From assembly GCA_016190695.1 (NCBI GenBank), contig JACPQC010000026.1:1-44239 (forward strand): DNA of 44,239 bases, in the 5' to 3' direction. Source of the DNA: Chloroflexota bacterium (GTDB lineage Bacteria > Chloroflexota > Dehalococcoidia > Dehalococcoidales > RBG-16-60-22). How positions within the stretch are numbered: the first letter of the stretch is position 1; every line of letters begins with the position of its first letter. Both the position numbers and the translations under genes were made by a program. Below the pieces are notes generated by a model, which did no database searches, was not told where the DNA came from, and was given only the letters and a program-made list of their open reading frames with translations. This document shows positions 1-6,590 of this stretch, one piece after another.

Positions 1-48
1 GACAATGCCCGCTGGAACTGAATAGTCGATAATACTCCGGCCCGTGGT

Positions 49-489
49 GTGGAGCACCGGAGCCAGCAAATCATCGGCGTTAGGTCAGCAAGGGTTCGCT
101 GTTCCGCCAGCCGCAGATGCGATGTTTATGGGACGGGCTCAGAGGGTAAATATTTGCTGCAAAAGCTGCATCCTCGTACCAGACCAAAGGATTTCGCGCA
201 AAGGCTAATTGAAGGTAGTCTTGTGCTGTTTAGGAAAAAGGCGTTTGTTGTGGGGCAAGCAGACACGAAGACGAAGATAAAGGATATTAACCCACCAAAA
301 CCCGACCGAACCGTAAAAGGTAAGCTAATGGATTACTATCATGAGATTTCTTTTAAGCCAGAAACTATCCATCTAATCATGTTGCCACTTAATGAAATTG
401 AGAAACAGTTTCACGGCGGAAAGCCGTTTTGCACACATAGATACAGCATAATTTGTACCAGAAAAGAATACGAACGAAAGTTTGGGTAA
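49..489 (+). CDS. hypothetical protein, unrecognised family
   Basis: Open frame of up to 146 codons that begins at a GTG after an in-frame stop at 19-21. I do not recognise the family. The first 35 residues are rich in Arg, Ser and Cys and look like chance translation. A more plausible start is the TTG at 154, which has AGAGGG just upstream and would give about 111 residues. The C-terminal half is lysine-rich and polar, with a hydrophobic patch (IHLIMLPL) followed by FHGGKPFCTHRYS. The base composition is visibly A+T-richer than the genes from 1 kb onward, as in the next two entries, which suggests recently acquired or decaying DNA. It stops one base before a HicB-like stub, but it does not look like HicA. 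Function unknown; whether it is expressed is also uncertain. Confidence 0.35.
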   Translation: MEHRSQQIIGVRSARVRCSASRRCDVYGTGSEGKYLLQKLHPRTRPKDFAQRLIEGSLVLFRKKAFVVGQADTKTKIKDINPPKPDRTVKGKLMDYYHEISFKPETIHLIMLPLNEIEKQFHGGKPFCTHRYSIICTRKEYERKFG

Positions 490-490
490 A

Positions 491-589
491 ATGAAATACT
501 CCATCATTGAAAAAAGGCACGAATCAGGCTATGTAACTTATGCCCCTGTCTTGGAGAGCTATATTTCTCAGGGCAAGACCAGAAAGTAA
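491..589 (+). pseudogene. HicB-like antitoxin N-terminal stub
   Basis: A 32-codon frame starting MKYSIIEKRHESGYVTY and continuing through APVLESYISQGKT before a stop. This matches the beginning of HicB-family antitoxins: a beta strand, a Gly-Tyr turn, the Pro-x-Leu strand and the SQGxT turn. The family normally continues for another 35 to 100 residues with a helix and often a DNA-binding domain, so this copy is truncated right after the third strand. No HicA toxin is visible upstream. It starts one base after the preceding frame stops. Most likely a broken toxin-antitoxin remnant. The similarity is short, so confidence is moderate. Confidence 0.45.
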
Positions 590-624
590 ACTCGAGCAAG
601 CCATTGGAGCGAGGAGGTTCGTAA

Positions 625-852
625 ATGTCACCTTGGAAAGCAGGTAAAGATGGAAAGCAGGGTCACCACATTCTTCCAAAACATGAACAGAGAAAAGCTT
701 TGGGACATGTGTATGATGATACTACGGTAAGAGTGACGCCTGAAGATCATCAAAAGATGCACCGAGACGAAAAAGAAGTTGGACCGATAGGTAGTTTAGC
801 AAGACAAGATGGAAGAGCCTTGCGGGGTAGCAAGAAAAACAAACCTTTTTAA
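625..852 (+). CDS. small HNH-like / toxin-domain-like protein
   Basis: A 75-residue protein preceded by a strong ribosome site (GAGGAGGTTC, four bases before ATG). The translation has GHHILPKHEQRKALGH followed by RVTPEDHQKMHRDE. A paired-His segment, a polar stretch and a later H(x)3H-type segment recall the compact HNH/ENDO VII nuclease domains found at the C-termini of polymorphic toxins and in phage. If so, it is a free-standing or detached nuclease domain without its delivery region. No immunity protein is obvious nearby. It sits in the same A+T-richer strip as the HicB stub. The metal-site residues cannot be fixed by eye, so activity is unproven and it may be a fragment. Confidence 0.45.
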   Translation: MSPWKAGKDGKQGHHILPKHEQRKALGHVYDDTTVRVTPEDHQKMHRDEKEVGPIGSLARQDGRALRGSKKNKPF

Positions 853-991
853 ATGGAGTCGGCCCCAATAATCGTTGTTGTGTCAGCGAGGTGATGACAG
901 TAGTTCCTGCAAAGCTGGAGTTAACTGCTTTTTCTCGAATGAAAGTTCGGGAACTGTCCCCCGTTTCGCGGCAAGCTGATATGGGCATCTC

Positions 992-1020
992 TTGACAAAG
1001 ACGGCACTTCTGGCTACATT
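992..1020 (+). promoter_or_regulatory. sigma-70-type promoter for msrP-msrQ
   Basis: TTGACA (992-997), a 17-bp spacer and TACATT (1015-1020). Transcription would start near 1027, four bases before the GTG at 1031 and about 34 before the GTG at 1061. Confidence 0.6.
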
Positions 1021-1060
1021 GTAAATTAGGGTGTCATCATGGTCTGAGCAGGGGGATGCG

Positions 1061-2011
1061 GTGGAGAAGATAAGGTCTTCTGAGATCACCCCGGAGCATG
1101 TGTACCTCTCCCGTCGCCGGTTCATCACCGGCCTGGGCGCTGTGGCCGCCAGCTTTATGCTCCTGGGCGGCTGCGGACGCCGGGGAACGCCTTCGGATGA
1201 GTCCATCGCCGCCTTCTGCGCCTCGGCCCGGGCCGGCCGCAGGATAGACGATCTGGGCGACCCACTGACGGACTGCCAGTCTGTGGTCAGCTACAACAAC
1301 TTTTACGAGTTCACCCTCGAGAAAGAGGACGTGGCGCGCCTGTCCCGCGATTTCAGGACTTCGCCCTGGACGGTGCAGGTGGGCGGGTTGGTCAACCGGC
1401 CACAGACCTTCGCCATCGAAGACCTGCCCCGCCGGTTCCCCCCTGAAGAGCGGATTTACCGTCTCCGCTGCGTGGAAGGCTGGTCAATGGTCATCCCCTG
1501 GCTGGGATTCCCCCTGAACAAGCTGCTTAAAGAGGTGGAACCGACCTCCAGGGCCAAATACGTGCGCTTTGAATCGCTCTACGACCCGGAGCGGATGCCC
1601 GGCCAGAGGAGCCGGGTGTTCGACTGGCCTTACGTCGAAGGGCTGCGCCTGGACGAGGCCATGCACGACCTCACTATCCTGGCCAGCGGCCTCTATGGCA
1701 AACTTCTATTGCCGCAGAACGGCGCTCCCCTCCGCCTGGTCGTCCCCTGGAAATACGGTTTCAAGAGCATCAAGTCCATAGTAAAGATTGACCTGTTGGA
1801 AGAGGAGCCGGTATCGCTGTGGATGGCTACCGCCCCCGATGAATATGGTTTCTACGCCAATGTGAACCCCACCGTGCCCCACCCCCGCTGGCCCCAGTCC
1901 AGCGAGCGCCGCATCGGTGAGACCAGCCGCCGCCGGACGCTGCTGTTCAACGGATATGATGATGGCATCGCCAGCCTTTATCAGGATATGGACCTGAGAA
2001 AGTCCTTCTGA
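1061..2011 (+). CDS. msrP: MsrP-like (YedY) molybdopterin sulfoxide reductase catalytic subunit
   Basis: Periplasmic molybdopterin oxidoreductase that reduces methionine sulfoxide in exported proteins. A twin-arginine signal is clear: [19 protein letters not shown], with a following Gly-Gly-Cys. The mature part has the oxidoreductase molybdopterin-binding pattern: [16 protein letters not shown], then [14 protein letters not shown], whose Cys is the expected Mo ligand, then [20 protein letters not shown] and the C-terminal [14 protein letters not shown] prefer the GTG at 1061 because GGGGGA lies upstream and the product then begins [20 protein letters not shown], as family members do. The GTG at 1031 is possible and would give 326 residues. 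The gene overlaps the next start in a TGATG junction, so it is translationally coupled to the MsrQ-like membrane partner. Length (316 residues) is normal. A dedicated promoter lies just upstream. Confidence 0.9.
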   Translation: MEKIRSSEITPEHVYLSRRRFITGLGAVAASFMLLGGCGRRGTPSDESIAAFCASARAGRRIDDLGDPLTDCQSVVSYNNFYEFTLEKEDVARLSRDFRTSPWTVQVGGLVNRPQTFAIEDLPRRFPPEERIYRLRCVEGWSMVIPWLGFPLNKLLKEVEPTSRAKYVRFESLYDPERMPGQRSRVFDWPYVEGLRLDEAMHDLTILASGLYGKLLLPQNGAPLRLVVPWKYGFKSIKSIVKIDLLEEEPVSLWMATAPDEYGFYANVNPTVPHPRWPQSSERRIGETSRRRTLLFNGYDDGIASLYQDMDLRKSF

Positions 2012-2607
2012 TGGCGTGGCTCAAGGCGCACGGCCTTCAGTCGCTGATCCACCTGGCGGCGCTGGCCCCGCTGGTCCTGCTCATTTGGGATGGCGCCAAC
2101 GCCAACCTCACGGCCAACCCCGTACAGGAAATCCAGCTTCGCACCGGCAGATATGCCCTGGCCTTACTGGCGCTATCACTGGCCTGTACCCCGGCCAGCA
2201 CGCTGTTCGGCGTGAGGCAGGCGCTGAGGCTGCGCCGGCCGCTGGGACTCTATGCCTTCATGTACGCCGGACTGCACTTTCTCAATTTCATCGGCCTGGA
2301 CTACCAATTCGACATCGACCTTATCAGAGAGGACTTCGCCGAGAAGCGCTTCATCGTGGCGGGATTCGTCGCCTTTCTCTGCCTGCTGGTGCTGGCGGTG
2401 GCCTCGGCCACAGGCTGGCGGCAGCGGCTGCGCTGGCTGGGCTACCTGGCCGCCGTTCTGGCGGTGACCCACTTCGCCTGGCAGGTCAAGGCCGACCTGG
2501 GCGCGCCACTGCTCTACGCGGCGGCGGTGGCGTTGTTGTTGCTCGCCCGCCTGCCCCGGGTCAGGAGAGCGGTGGCCGGGCTGCGTTCCATGCGGGGCCG
2601 GCTGTGA
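2011..2607 (+). CDS. msrQ: MsrQ-like (YedZ) haem-binding membrane subunit
   Basis: Integral membrane b-type cytochrome that passes electrons from the quinone pool or flavin to MsrP. The 198-residue product has about six hydrophobic segments and the family signatures NPVQEIQLRTGRYAL, RRPLGLYAFMYAGLHFLNF, REDFAEKRFIVAGFVAF and VTHFAWQVKADL. The His in GLHF and the His in VTHFAW are present, as is an N-terminal His (LIHLAALAPL). At the place where E. coli MsrQ has the LHRL motif, a histidine implicated in haem binding, this protein reads RLRWLGY and has no His. That is from memory of the family and needs an alignment. It starts within the stop codon of msrP (TGATG overlap), so the two are one operon and very likely one complex. 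Confidence 0.85.
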   Translation: MAWLKAHGLQSLIHLAALAPLVLLIWDGANANLTANPVQEIQLRTGRYALALLALSLACTPASTLFGVRQALRLRRPLGLYAFMYAGLHFLNFIGLDYQFDIDLIREDFAEKRFIVAGFVAFLCLLVLAVASATGWRQRLRWLGYLAAVLAVTHFAWQVKADLGAPLLYAAAVALLLLARLPRVRRAVAGLRSMRGRL

Positions 2608-2614
2608 CGACAAG

Positions 2615-2644
2615 TTGAACACTTCCCGGCAAAGGTATTACAAT
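2615..2644 (+). promoter_or_regulatory. possible promoter downstream of msrQ
   Basis: TTGAAC (2615-2620), an 18-bp spacer and TACAAT (2639-2644). It points toward the HAD operon, but the MITE at 2698-2883 lies between, so its present use is doubtful. Confidence 0.3.
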
Positions 2645-2697
2645 TGTCTTAGTCTCTTCATGGAAAGAAGCACGAAATCCGAATATCGAAGCACTAA

Positions 2698-2883
2698 CAG
2701 GGTGATGGAAAAGTGAAAGATGTTTCGTCTCCCTTTCGTAAAGGGCCTGCCCTGGTTCCACCGAGTCACCACGAGGTGAGCCTGCCGAAGGGGAGATAAG
2801 AGAGGGATTTTGAGCGTGAGAAATCCCCCTTCCGTCCCCCTTTTTCAAAGGGGGAAACCCATCAAGTCTTTTTCAGCATCCTG
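2698..2883 (+). mobile_element. MITE-like element, family 1 copy A (186 bp)
   Basis: A 186-bp non-coding element nearly identical, in inverted orientation, to 13925-14109. Its ends are imperfect inverted repeats: CAGGGTGATGGAAAAG at the left, and CAGGATGCTGAAAAAG when the right end is read on the other strand. It is flanked by direct CTAA copies at 2694-2697 and 2884-2887, the expected target duplication. It contains a stable hairpin (CCCCCTTT, TTC, AAAGGGGG). No transposase is encoded, so it must be mobilised in trans. A short CTAA-type target is known for IS5-group elements (YTAR), but the family cannot be assigned without a parent element. The remaining msrQ-HAD gap, 2884-3008, is A+T-rich dispersed-repeat sequence. 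Confidence 0.8.
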
Positions 2884-3008
2884 CTAAACAAGTTCAAATG
2901 ACCATAATCCAAAGTTCAAAATTTGGCATTTGGGCTTTGACATTTGGATTTTGATATTGTGGCGTATTTTGGATGGGGTCTTGGCTGGTCCAAATTAGGC
3001 AGGTGAAC

Positions 3009-3695
3009 ATGGTATCTTCCGGACGCAAAATACGGGGCATTATCTTCGACCTGGATGAGACCCTTATCAGCTCGGTGACAGCCTACACCAAGGCGTTCAA
3101 CCAGGGTATTGGCGCCTTCGGCCTGCCCCCGGTGGCTGAAGAGGTGATGGCCGGGGCGCTCGCCGAAGGCCGCCGGCTGGCGGATATCCTCATCGAGCTT
3201 TCCCCGGAGACCTTTGCCGACGCCAGCGCCCGCCAGTCCTGCCGCGATGAGATGATAAAGGCCTACCAGTCGCTGGAGGACGGGGTGGTACAGCTAAAGC
3301 CCTCGGCGGAGCAGGTGCTGCGCTCCCTGAAAGACGCCGGGCTTAAGATAGGCATAGTCACCGGCCGGTTGACCGCCGGCGATGGCAAATGGCGGGAGCT
3401 GCGCCAGCTAAAGATAGACCACCTGGTGGACGCCGTCGTCACCGGCGCCGAGGTCCGGCCCAAGCCCGCTCCGGACGGCCTGCTCAAATGCCTGGCCGAC
3501 CTGGGACTGCCCGCAGAGGAATGCGTCTTCGTGGGGGACTCCAAAATTGACGTCAGGGCTGCCCTCGCCGCCGGGGTGCGCATGGTGGCCGTCCGCCCCG
3601 AGGGCAGCGTGGTGGAAGACGGGCCGGTATGCGTCCTGACCGGCCTGGGCCAGCTACCCTCATGCCTGGACGGACTGGAACAAGAGGAGGACTGA
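3009..3695 (+). CDS. HAD-superfamily phosphatase
   Basis: Soluble HAD hydrolase of 228 residues, subfamily I (phosphoglycolate phosphatase / beta-phosphoglucomutase shape). Motif I is IIFDLDETLISS, with the nucleophile and acid/base Asp residues. Motif II is IGIVTGR, motif III the Lys in VRPKPAPDGLL, and motif IV VFVGDSKIDVRAALAAG. A helical cap lies between motifs I and II. I start at the ATG at 3009, preceded by AGGTGA; an earlier GTG at 2973 is in frame but has no supporting signal. Two bases separate it from the next gene, and one base separates that gene from a CTP-dependent riboflavin kinase. The HAD enzyme could therefore be the phosphatase that removes phosphate from the pyrimidine intermediate of riboflavin synthesis, a step done by HAD enzymes in other bacteria. 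That is inference from context; the substrate cannot be read from sequence. Confidence 0.85.
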   Translation: MVSSGRKIRGIIFDLDETLISSVTAYTKAFNQGIGAFGLPPVAEEVMAGALAEGRRLADILIELSPETFADASARQSCRDEMIKAYQSLEDGVVQLKPSAEQVLRSLKDAGLKIGIVTGRLTAGDGKWRELRQLKIDHLVDAVVTGAEVRPKPAPDGLLKCLADLGLPAEECVFVGDSKIDVRAALAAGVRMVAVRPEGSVVEDGPVCVLTGLGQLPSCLDGLEQEED

Positions 3696-3697
3696 AA

Positions 3698-3964
3698 ATG
3701 GGCGTTTACAGCGAGCTATTCCGCCTGGCCGCCAAGGCCGGTTCCCTGGAAGGCCATCTCTATGACCGCGAGAAGGAGCGGATCGAGCCTCTGGACAACT
3801 GGGTGGGCAACATCGAGAAGATGTACGTCGGCCTGACTGATCCTGTAAAGCAGGATATCCGGGAAGAGTTCGGCCAGGTGCTGAGAAGGACGCTGGCCAA
3901 CGGCGAAAAGGCGCTTGAGGCGGACATCAAGGCCAGGCTGGGCCGTCTCCTGGAGGCGCTTTAG
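3698..3964 (+). CDS. hypothetical protein in flavin-kinase operon
   Basis: An 88-residue soluble protein that I do not recognise. It is predicted mostly helical and highly charged, beginning MGVYSELFRLAAKAGSLEG and ending in an Ala/Leu/Lys-rich helix (EADIKARLGRLLEAL). No Cys, signal peptide or membrane segment is present. The start is clear: AAGAGGAGGAC lies just upstream of ATG 3698, inside the end of the HAD gene. It is packed between the HAD phosphatase (2 bases) and the DUF120 riboflavin kinase (1 base), so all three should be co-translated. A role as a small accessory or scaffold to one of these enzymes is possible, but nothing in its sequence shows it. Confidence 0.75.
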   Translation: MGVYSELFRLAAKAGSLEGHLYDREKERIEPLDNWVGNIEKMYVGLTDPVKQDIREEFGQVLRRTLANGEKALEADIKARLGRLLEAL

Positions 3965-3965
3965 C

Positions 3966-4355
3966 ATGACGCTGCCTGTAGTCATAAGAGGCAGGGTAGC
4001 CGATGGCCTCAACGAGTCCTGCCTGTTTACCAACCTCCCCTGGGTGAGACAGCAGTTCATCGAAAAGCTGGGCATAGACCCCTTTCCGGGCACGCTGAAC
4101 CTGGAAGTGGTCGAGGAAGACGCCGGAAAGTTCAGCAGCCTCAAGCAAAGCCCCGGCGTTGACATCGTCCCCGCCGATGGCTTCTGCCCCGCCCGGTGTT
4201 TCCCGGTGACCGTTTGCGGCCGGGTGAAGGGTGCCATCGTCCTGCCGCTGGTCGGTGACTACCCGGCGTCCAAGCTGGAGATAATCTCTACGGAGAAGGT
4301 CAGGGAAGTCCTCTCCCTCAAGGTCGGCGACATGGTGACAGTAGAAATACTGTAG
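3966..4355 (+). CDS. ribK: CTP-dependent riboflavin kinase (DUF120, archaeal RibK type)
   Basis: A 129-residue protein of the DUF120 family, whose archaeal members phosphorylate riboflavin to FMN using CTP instead of ATP. Signatures in order: IRGRVADGLNES, PWVRQQFIEKLGIDPFPGTL (archaeal proteins have a PYPGTLN motif here), FCPARCFPVTVCGRVKGAI, LPLVGDYPASKLEIIS, and VREVLSLKVGDMVTVEIL. It has no N-terminal helix-turn-helix, which many archaeal members carry, so it is a stand-alone kinase domain of normal size. It is the last gene of the HAD-88aa-RibK operon, one base after the previous stop. Most bacteria use the unrelated bifunctional RibF; whether this genome also has RibF cannot be seen here. 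The family call is firm; the enzymatic activity is inferred from it. Confidence 0.85.
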   Translation: MTLPVVIRGRVADGLNESCLFTNLPWVRQQFIEKLGIDPFPGTLNLEVVEEDAGKFSSLKQSPGVDIVPADGFCPARCFPVTVCGRVKGAIVLPLVGDYPASKLEIISTEKVREVLSLKVGDMVTVEIL

Positions 4356-4412
4356 GAATGCCCGTTTGTCCATTGTCATGCTCATATCTCCCCTCTCCTC
4401 GCCTGTATTGTA

Positions 4413-4442
4413 CCTACTATTTTATGGTAGTTTATCCTGCAT
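4413..4442 (+). promoter_or_regulatory. conserved 30-bp motif upstream of cytochrome gene 1
   Basis: CCTACTATT, six variable bases, TAGT, one variable base, then TATCCTGCAT. The same arrangement occurs at 6322-6351 before the decahaem gene, with all 23 constrained positions identical. It contains ACTA-N8-TAGT dyad symmetry. It lies 279 bases before the ATG at 4722. The rest of the 4356-4721 gap is A/T-rich in its first half; I see no convincing -35/-10 pair. Confidence 0.6.
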
Positions 4443-4721
4443 CGCCCGAATAAATACTCTACTACGCCCACATAGTATACAGGTTACTTTTGATTTTTCA
4501 CAATTTTTTCATTTTTTGTCCGCCTTGGGCTATTGCCTTTTATGTCTAAGTAGGAGTATTCTCAGAATGGTCCGGCAAGCTAGGGCGCCAGTCGCTCGGT
4601 GACAGGGAAAACAGGGTATACAGATACTCATGAACTATGTATCACCCCTGTAGCCTTGAATGACAAGGGGATTTTTCTCTGGTCTATTTTGAAGTAACAG
4701 GTATATCAAGGAGGTAGTGGT

Positions 4722-6122
4722 ATGAGAAAACTGGTATTCCTGGGGGCGGTGATGTTGCTGGCTTTGGCGGCCTTCGCCTGCGGACGCGCACCCGAACCCG
4801 CCCCCTCCCCCGCGCCCGCACCTGCCCCAGCCCCGGCGCCCAAGCCGGCGCCGGCGCCCGAACCCGGTTTTCAGTCGGCGCAACTCTTCACTTTCCCCGG
4901 CAACTGGAACCAGGTAGAGAGCAAGAAGGTGACCCTCTTCTATCCCGCCCAGGCGTCCTGGGAGTTCGTCACCAGCGCCAGGCATCCCGGAAGCTCCGCA
5001 GTCAATAGCGGCACCGGCTGTCTCACCTGCCACAAGGGCCAGGAGCAGACCCTCGGCCAGAAGTTGGTCAACCATGCCACCCTTGAACCGGCTCCCATCC
5101 CCAGCAAGCAGCCCACCGTGGACGTGGATGTAAAGGCGGCTGTTGACGGCCAGTACCTTTACATGCGTTTCGAATATGAGGCCGAGCGCCCCGGCGTCAC
5201 CCACGCCCTCTGGCGCTATGATGGAAAAGAGTGGAAAAGCTGGGGCGGGCCAAAGCCGGAGACCGCTCCCGGAGTGGACAACAGCTACGAGGACCGGATA
5301 GCCCTGCTCTTCGCCGATCGCAACATCCCCGCCTTCGACGGGGCGAACATCGGCTTCGAGGAAGCCGGCTGCTTCGTCACTTGCCATAACAGCATGCGCG
5401 CCATGCCCAATGAACCCGGCTCCGCCCAGGTCAAGGCCCATCCCTACCTGGGAGACCAGGGACTGAAGCAGTCCGACATACGTAAATATCTCCTTATCAG
5501 CCGCACCGGGACAGATGAGACCGGCGGCTGGGACAAGACCAAGACCGCCGATGAGATCAAGGCTCTCCGGGATCAGGGCCAGTTCCTTGACCTGTGGATG
5601 TGGCGCGGCGCCCGCTCCGGCCCCATTGGCTACGGTGACGATACCTATGTCCTCCAGTACCGCCTGAGCGATGCCGGCAAGAGCATGTTCAGCCAGCCTG
5701 CCCAGCCCCAGTTCATGTACGACGAATCCAAAGTAGGCTTCAAAGCTATCCCCGAAGCAGACCTCGAAAAGATGTTGCAGAAGTTCCCCATGGTCAGCGG
5801 TCAAAACGTGGTGCCCTTTGACCCGTCGGCCACTTTCAAGGAAGGAGACATCCTCTCCAAGTATATCCTTCAGACTCCTGAAGGCAGCCGCGGCGATTTG
5901 CTGGTCAACAGCACCTGGAGTGGTGGCAAATGGGTGGTGGAGATGCGCCGCGCCCTGAATACCGGCAACCCCGAGGACAAGGTCTTCGCCGCCGGGAAGA
6001 AATACACCGTAGGCATTGCCATTTTCCATGACATGGTGTCCAACCGGCGTCATCACGTCTCTTTCCCGCTCACTTTCGGCATAGATACCGCAGCCGATAT
6101 CAGGGCGGTCAGCATCAGGTAA
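4722..6122 (+). CDS. c-type cytochrome lipoprotein with ethylbenzene-dehydrogenase-like haem domain
   Basis: A 466-residue exported lipoprotein. The signal peptide ends in a lipobox (LAAFAC), followed by a Pro-Ala repeat linker of about 30 residues, so the body is held away from the membrane. A CLTCHK haem-c site is at residue 100 and a less usual CFVTCH (Cys-x3-Cys-His) at about residue 217. The C-terminal third (GGKWVVEMRRAL, DKVFAAGKKYTVGIAIFHD, RRHHVSFPLTFGI) matches the haem-binding gamma-subunit domain of ethylbenzene dehydrogenase and DMSO-reductase type II enzymes, also seen in cytochrome c-552-like proteins. It probably carries electrons at the cell surface. The start has AAGGAGGTAGTGGT before ATG. 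It is followed by a strong terminator and shares an upstream motif with the decahaem gene. No molybdopterin catalytic subunit is adjacent. Confidence 0.8.
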   Translation: MRKLVFLGAVMLLALAAFACGRAPEPAPSPAPAPAPAPAPKPAPAPEPGFQSAQLFTFPGNWNQVESKKVTLFYPAQASWEFVTSARHPGSSAVNSGTGCLTCHKGQEQTLGQKLVNHATLEPAPIPSKQPTVDVDVKAAVDGQYLYMRFEYEAERPGVTHALWRYDGKEWKSWGGPKPETAPGVDNSYEDRIALLFADRNIPAFDGANIGFEEAGCFVTCHNSMRAMPNEPGSAQVKAHPYLGDQGLKQSDIRKYLLISRTGTDETGGWDKTKTADEIKALRDQGQFLDLWMWRGARSGPIGYGDDTYVLQYRLSDAGKSMFSQPAQPQFMYDESKVGFKAIPEADLEKMLQKFPMVSGQNVVPFDPSATFKEGDILSKYILQTPEGSRGDLLVNSTWSGGKWVVEMRRALNTGNPEDKVFAAGKKYTVGIAIFHDMVSNRRHHVSFPLTFGIDTAADIRAVSIR

Positions 6123-6148
6123 CCAGACCGGATTTCGGCAAGAAGGAT

Positions 6149-6181
6149 AAGGGGGAGTCGCAAGGCTCCCCCTTTATTTTT
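6149..6181 (+). terminator. intrinsic terminator after cytochrome gene 1
   Basis: A stem of AAGGGGGAG paired with CTCCCCCTT around an eight-base loop, followed by TATTTTT. It lies 27 bases after the stop at 6122 and separates the two cytochrome genes into different transcripts. Confidence 0.85.
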
Positions 6182-6321
6182 GCCCTGGTACTGCCCTTGC
6201 TATTATACCCAACCGGGCGAAGACGGGCGGGAAGTCCGGTTACAAAAATACCGGTGTTTTTGACCGCGTTATGCGCCAGGGGTACAGGCTTGCCCTGCCA
6301 TACTTTTCCCGTCTTCAACTA

Positions 6322-6351
6322 CCTACTATTATTCAATAGTATATCCTGCAT
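6322..6351 (+). promoter_or_regulatory. conserved 30-bp motif upstream of decahaem cytochrome gene
   Basis: Second copy of the motif at 4413-4442: CCTACTATT, N6, TAGT, N, TATCCTGCAT. Here the centre forms a perfect dyad, TACTATT-ATTC-AATAGTA (6324-6341). It lies about 37 bases upstream of the -35 of promoter P1, a position suited to an activator. Confidence 0.6.
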
Positions 6352-6388
6352 ATACCAAAAAATAGCCGTTTTGTGTGGCAAAAACCTA

Positions 6389-6417
6389 TTGACATTATGC
6401 CTGAGACAGCCTATTAT
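6389..6417 (+). promoter_or_regulatory. promoter P1 of decahaem cytochrome gene
   Basis: TTGACA (6389-6394), a 17-bp spacer and TATTAT (6412-6417). Transcription would begin near 6424, giving a leader of about 165 bases. Confidence 0.65.
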
Positions 6418-6481
6418 ATGCATGTGAATTACTACAGGTATGCTGATAGTAGTTCGGCCAGGTCTGCGGCCAGGGTGGAGG

Positions 6482-6526
6482 TACGTAGGGATACGTATTG
6501 ACGCCATTTTGCCGTTCTCGTAGGAT
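6482..6526 (+). promoter_or_regulatory. promoter P2 with adjoining TACGTA palindrome
   Basis: TTGACG (6498-6503), a 17-bp spacer and TAGGAT (6521-6526). Directly abutting the -35 is TACGTA-GGGA-TACGTA (6482-6497), an inverted and also direct repeat that looks like a protein-binding site. The leader would be about 58 bases. Confidence 0.5.
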
Positions 6527-6590
6527 TCTTCTATAGCGGTCATCGACAGGGATGCCTCTACAAAATAGTTTTGAGGAAAGGGGCGATTAC

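Noticed and set aside
1-48. Possible tRNA- or tmRNA-like sequence near the left edge, because of a GGGTTCG segment at about 89-96
   Set aside because: No acceptor stem, anticodon arm or CCA end can be formed around it.
4366-4602. 78-codon frame after ribK
   Set aside because: It is hydrophobic by chance in an A/T-rich regulatory gap, lacks a ribosome site and overlaps the conserved motif.
4635-6056. A 473-codon minus-strand frame over cytochrome gene 1
   Set aside because: It is the antisense shadow of a clear lipoprotein gene with haem motifs and ribosome site.
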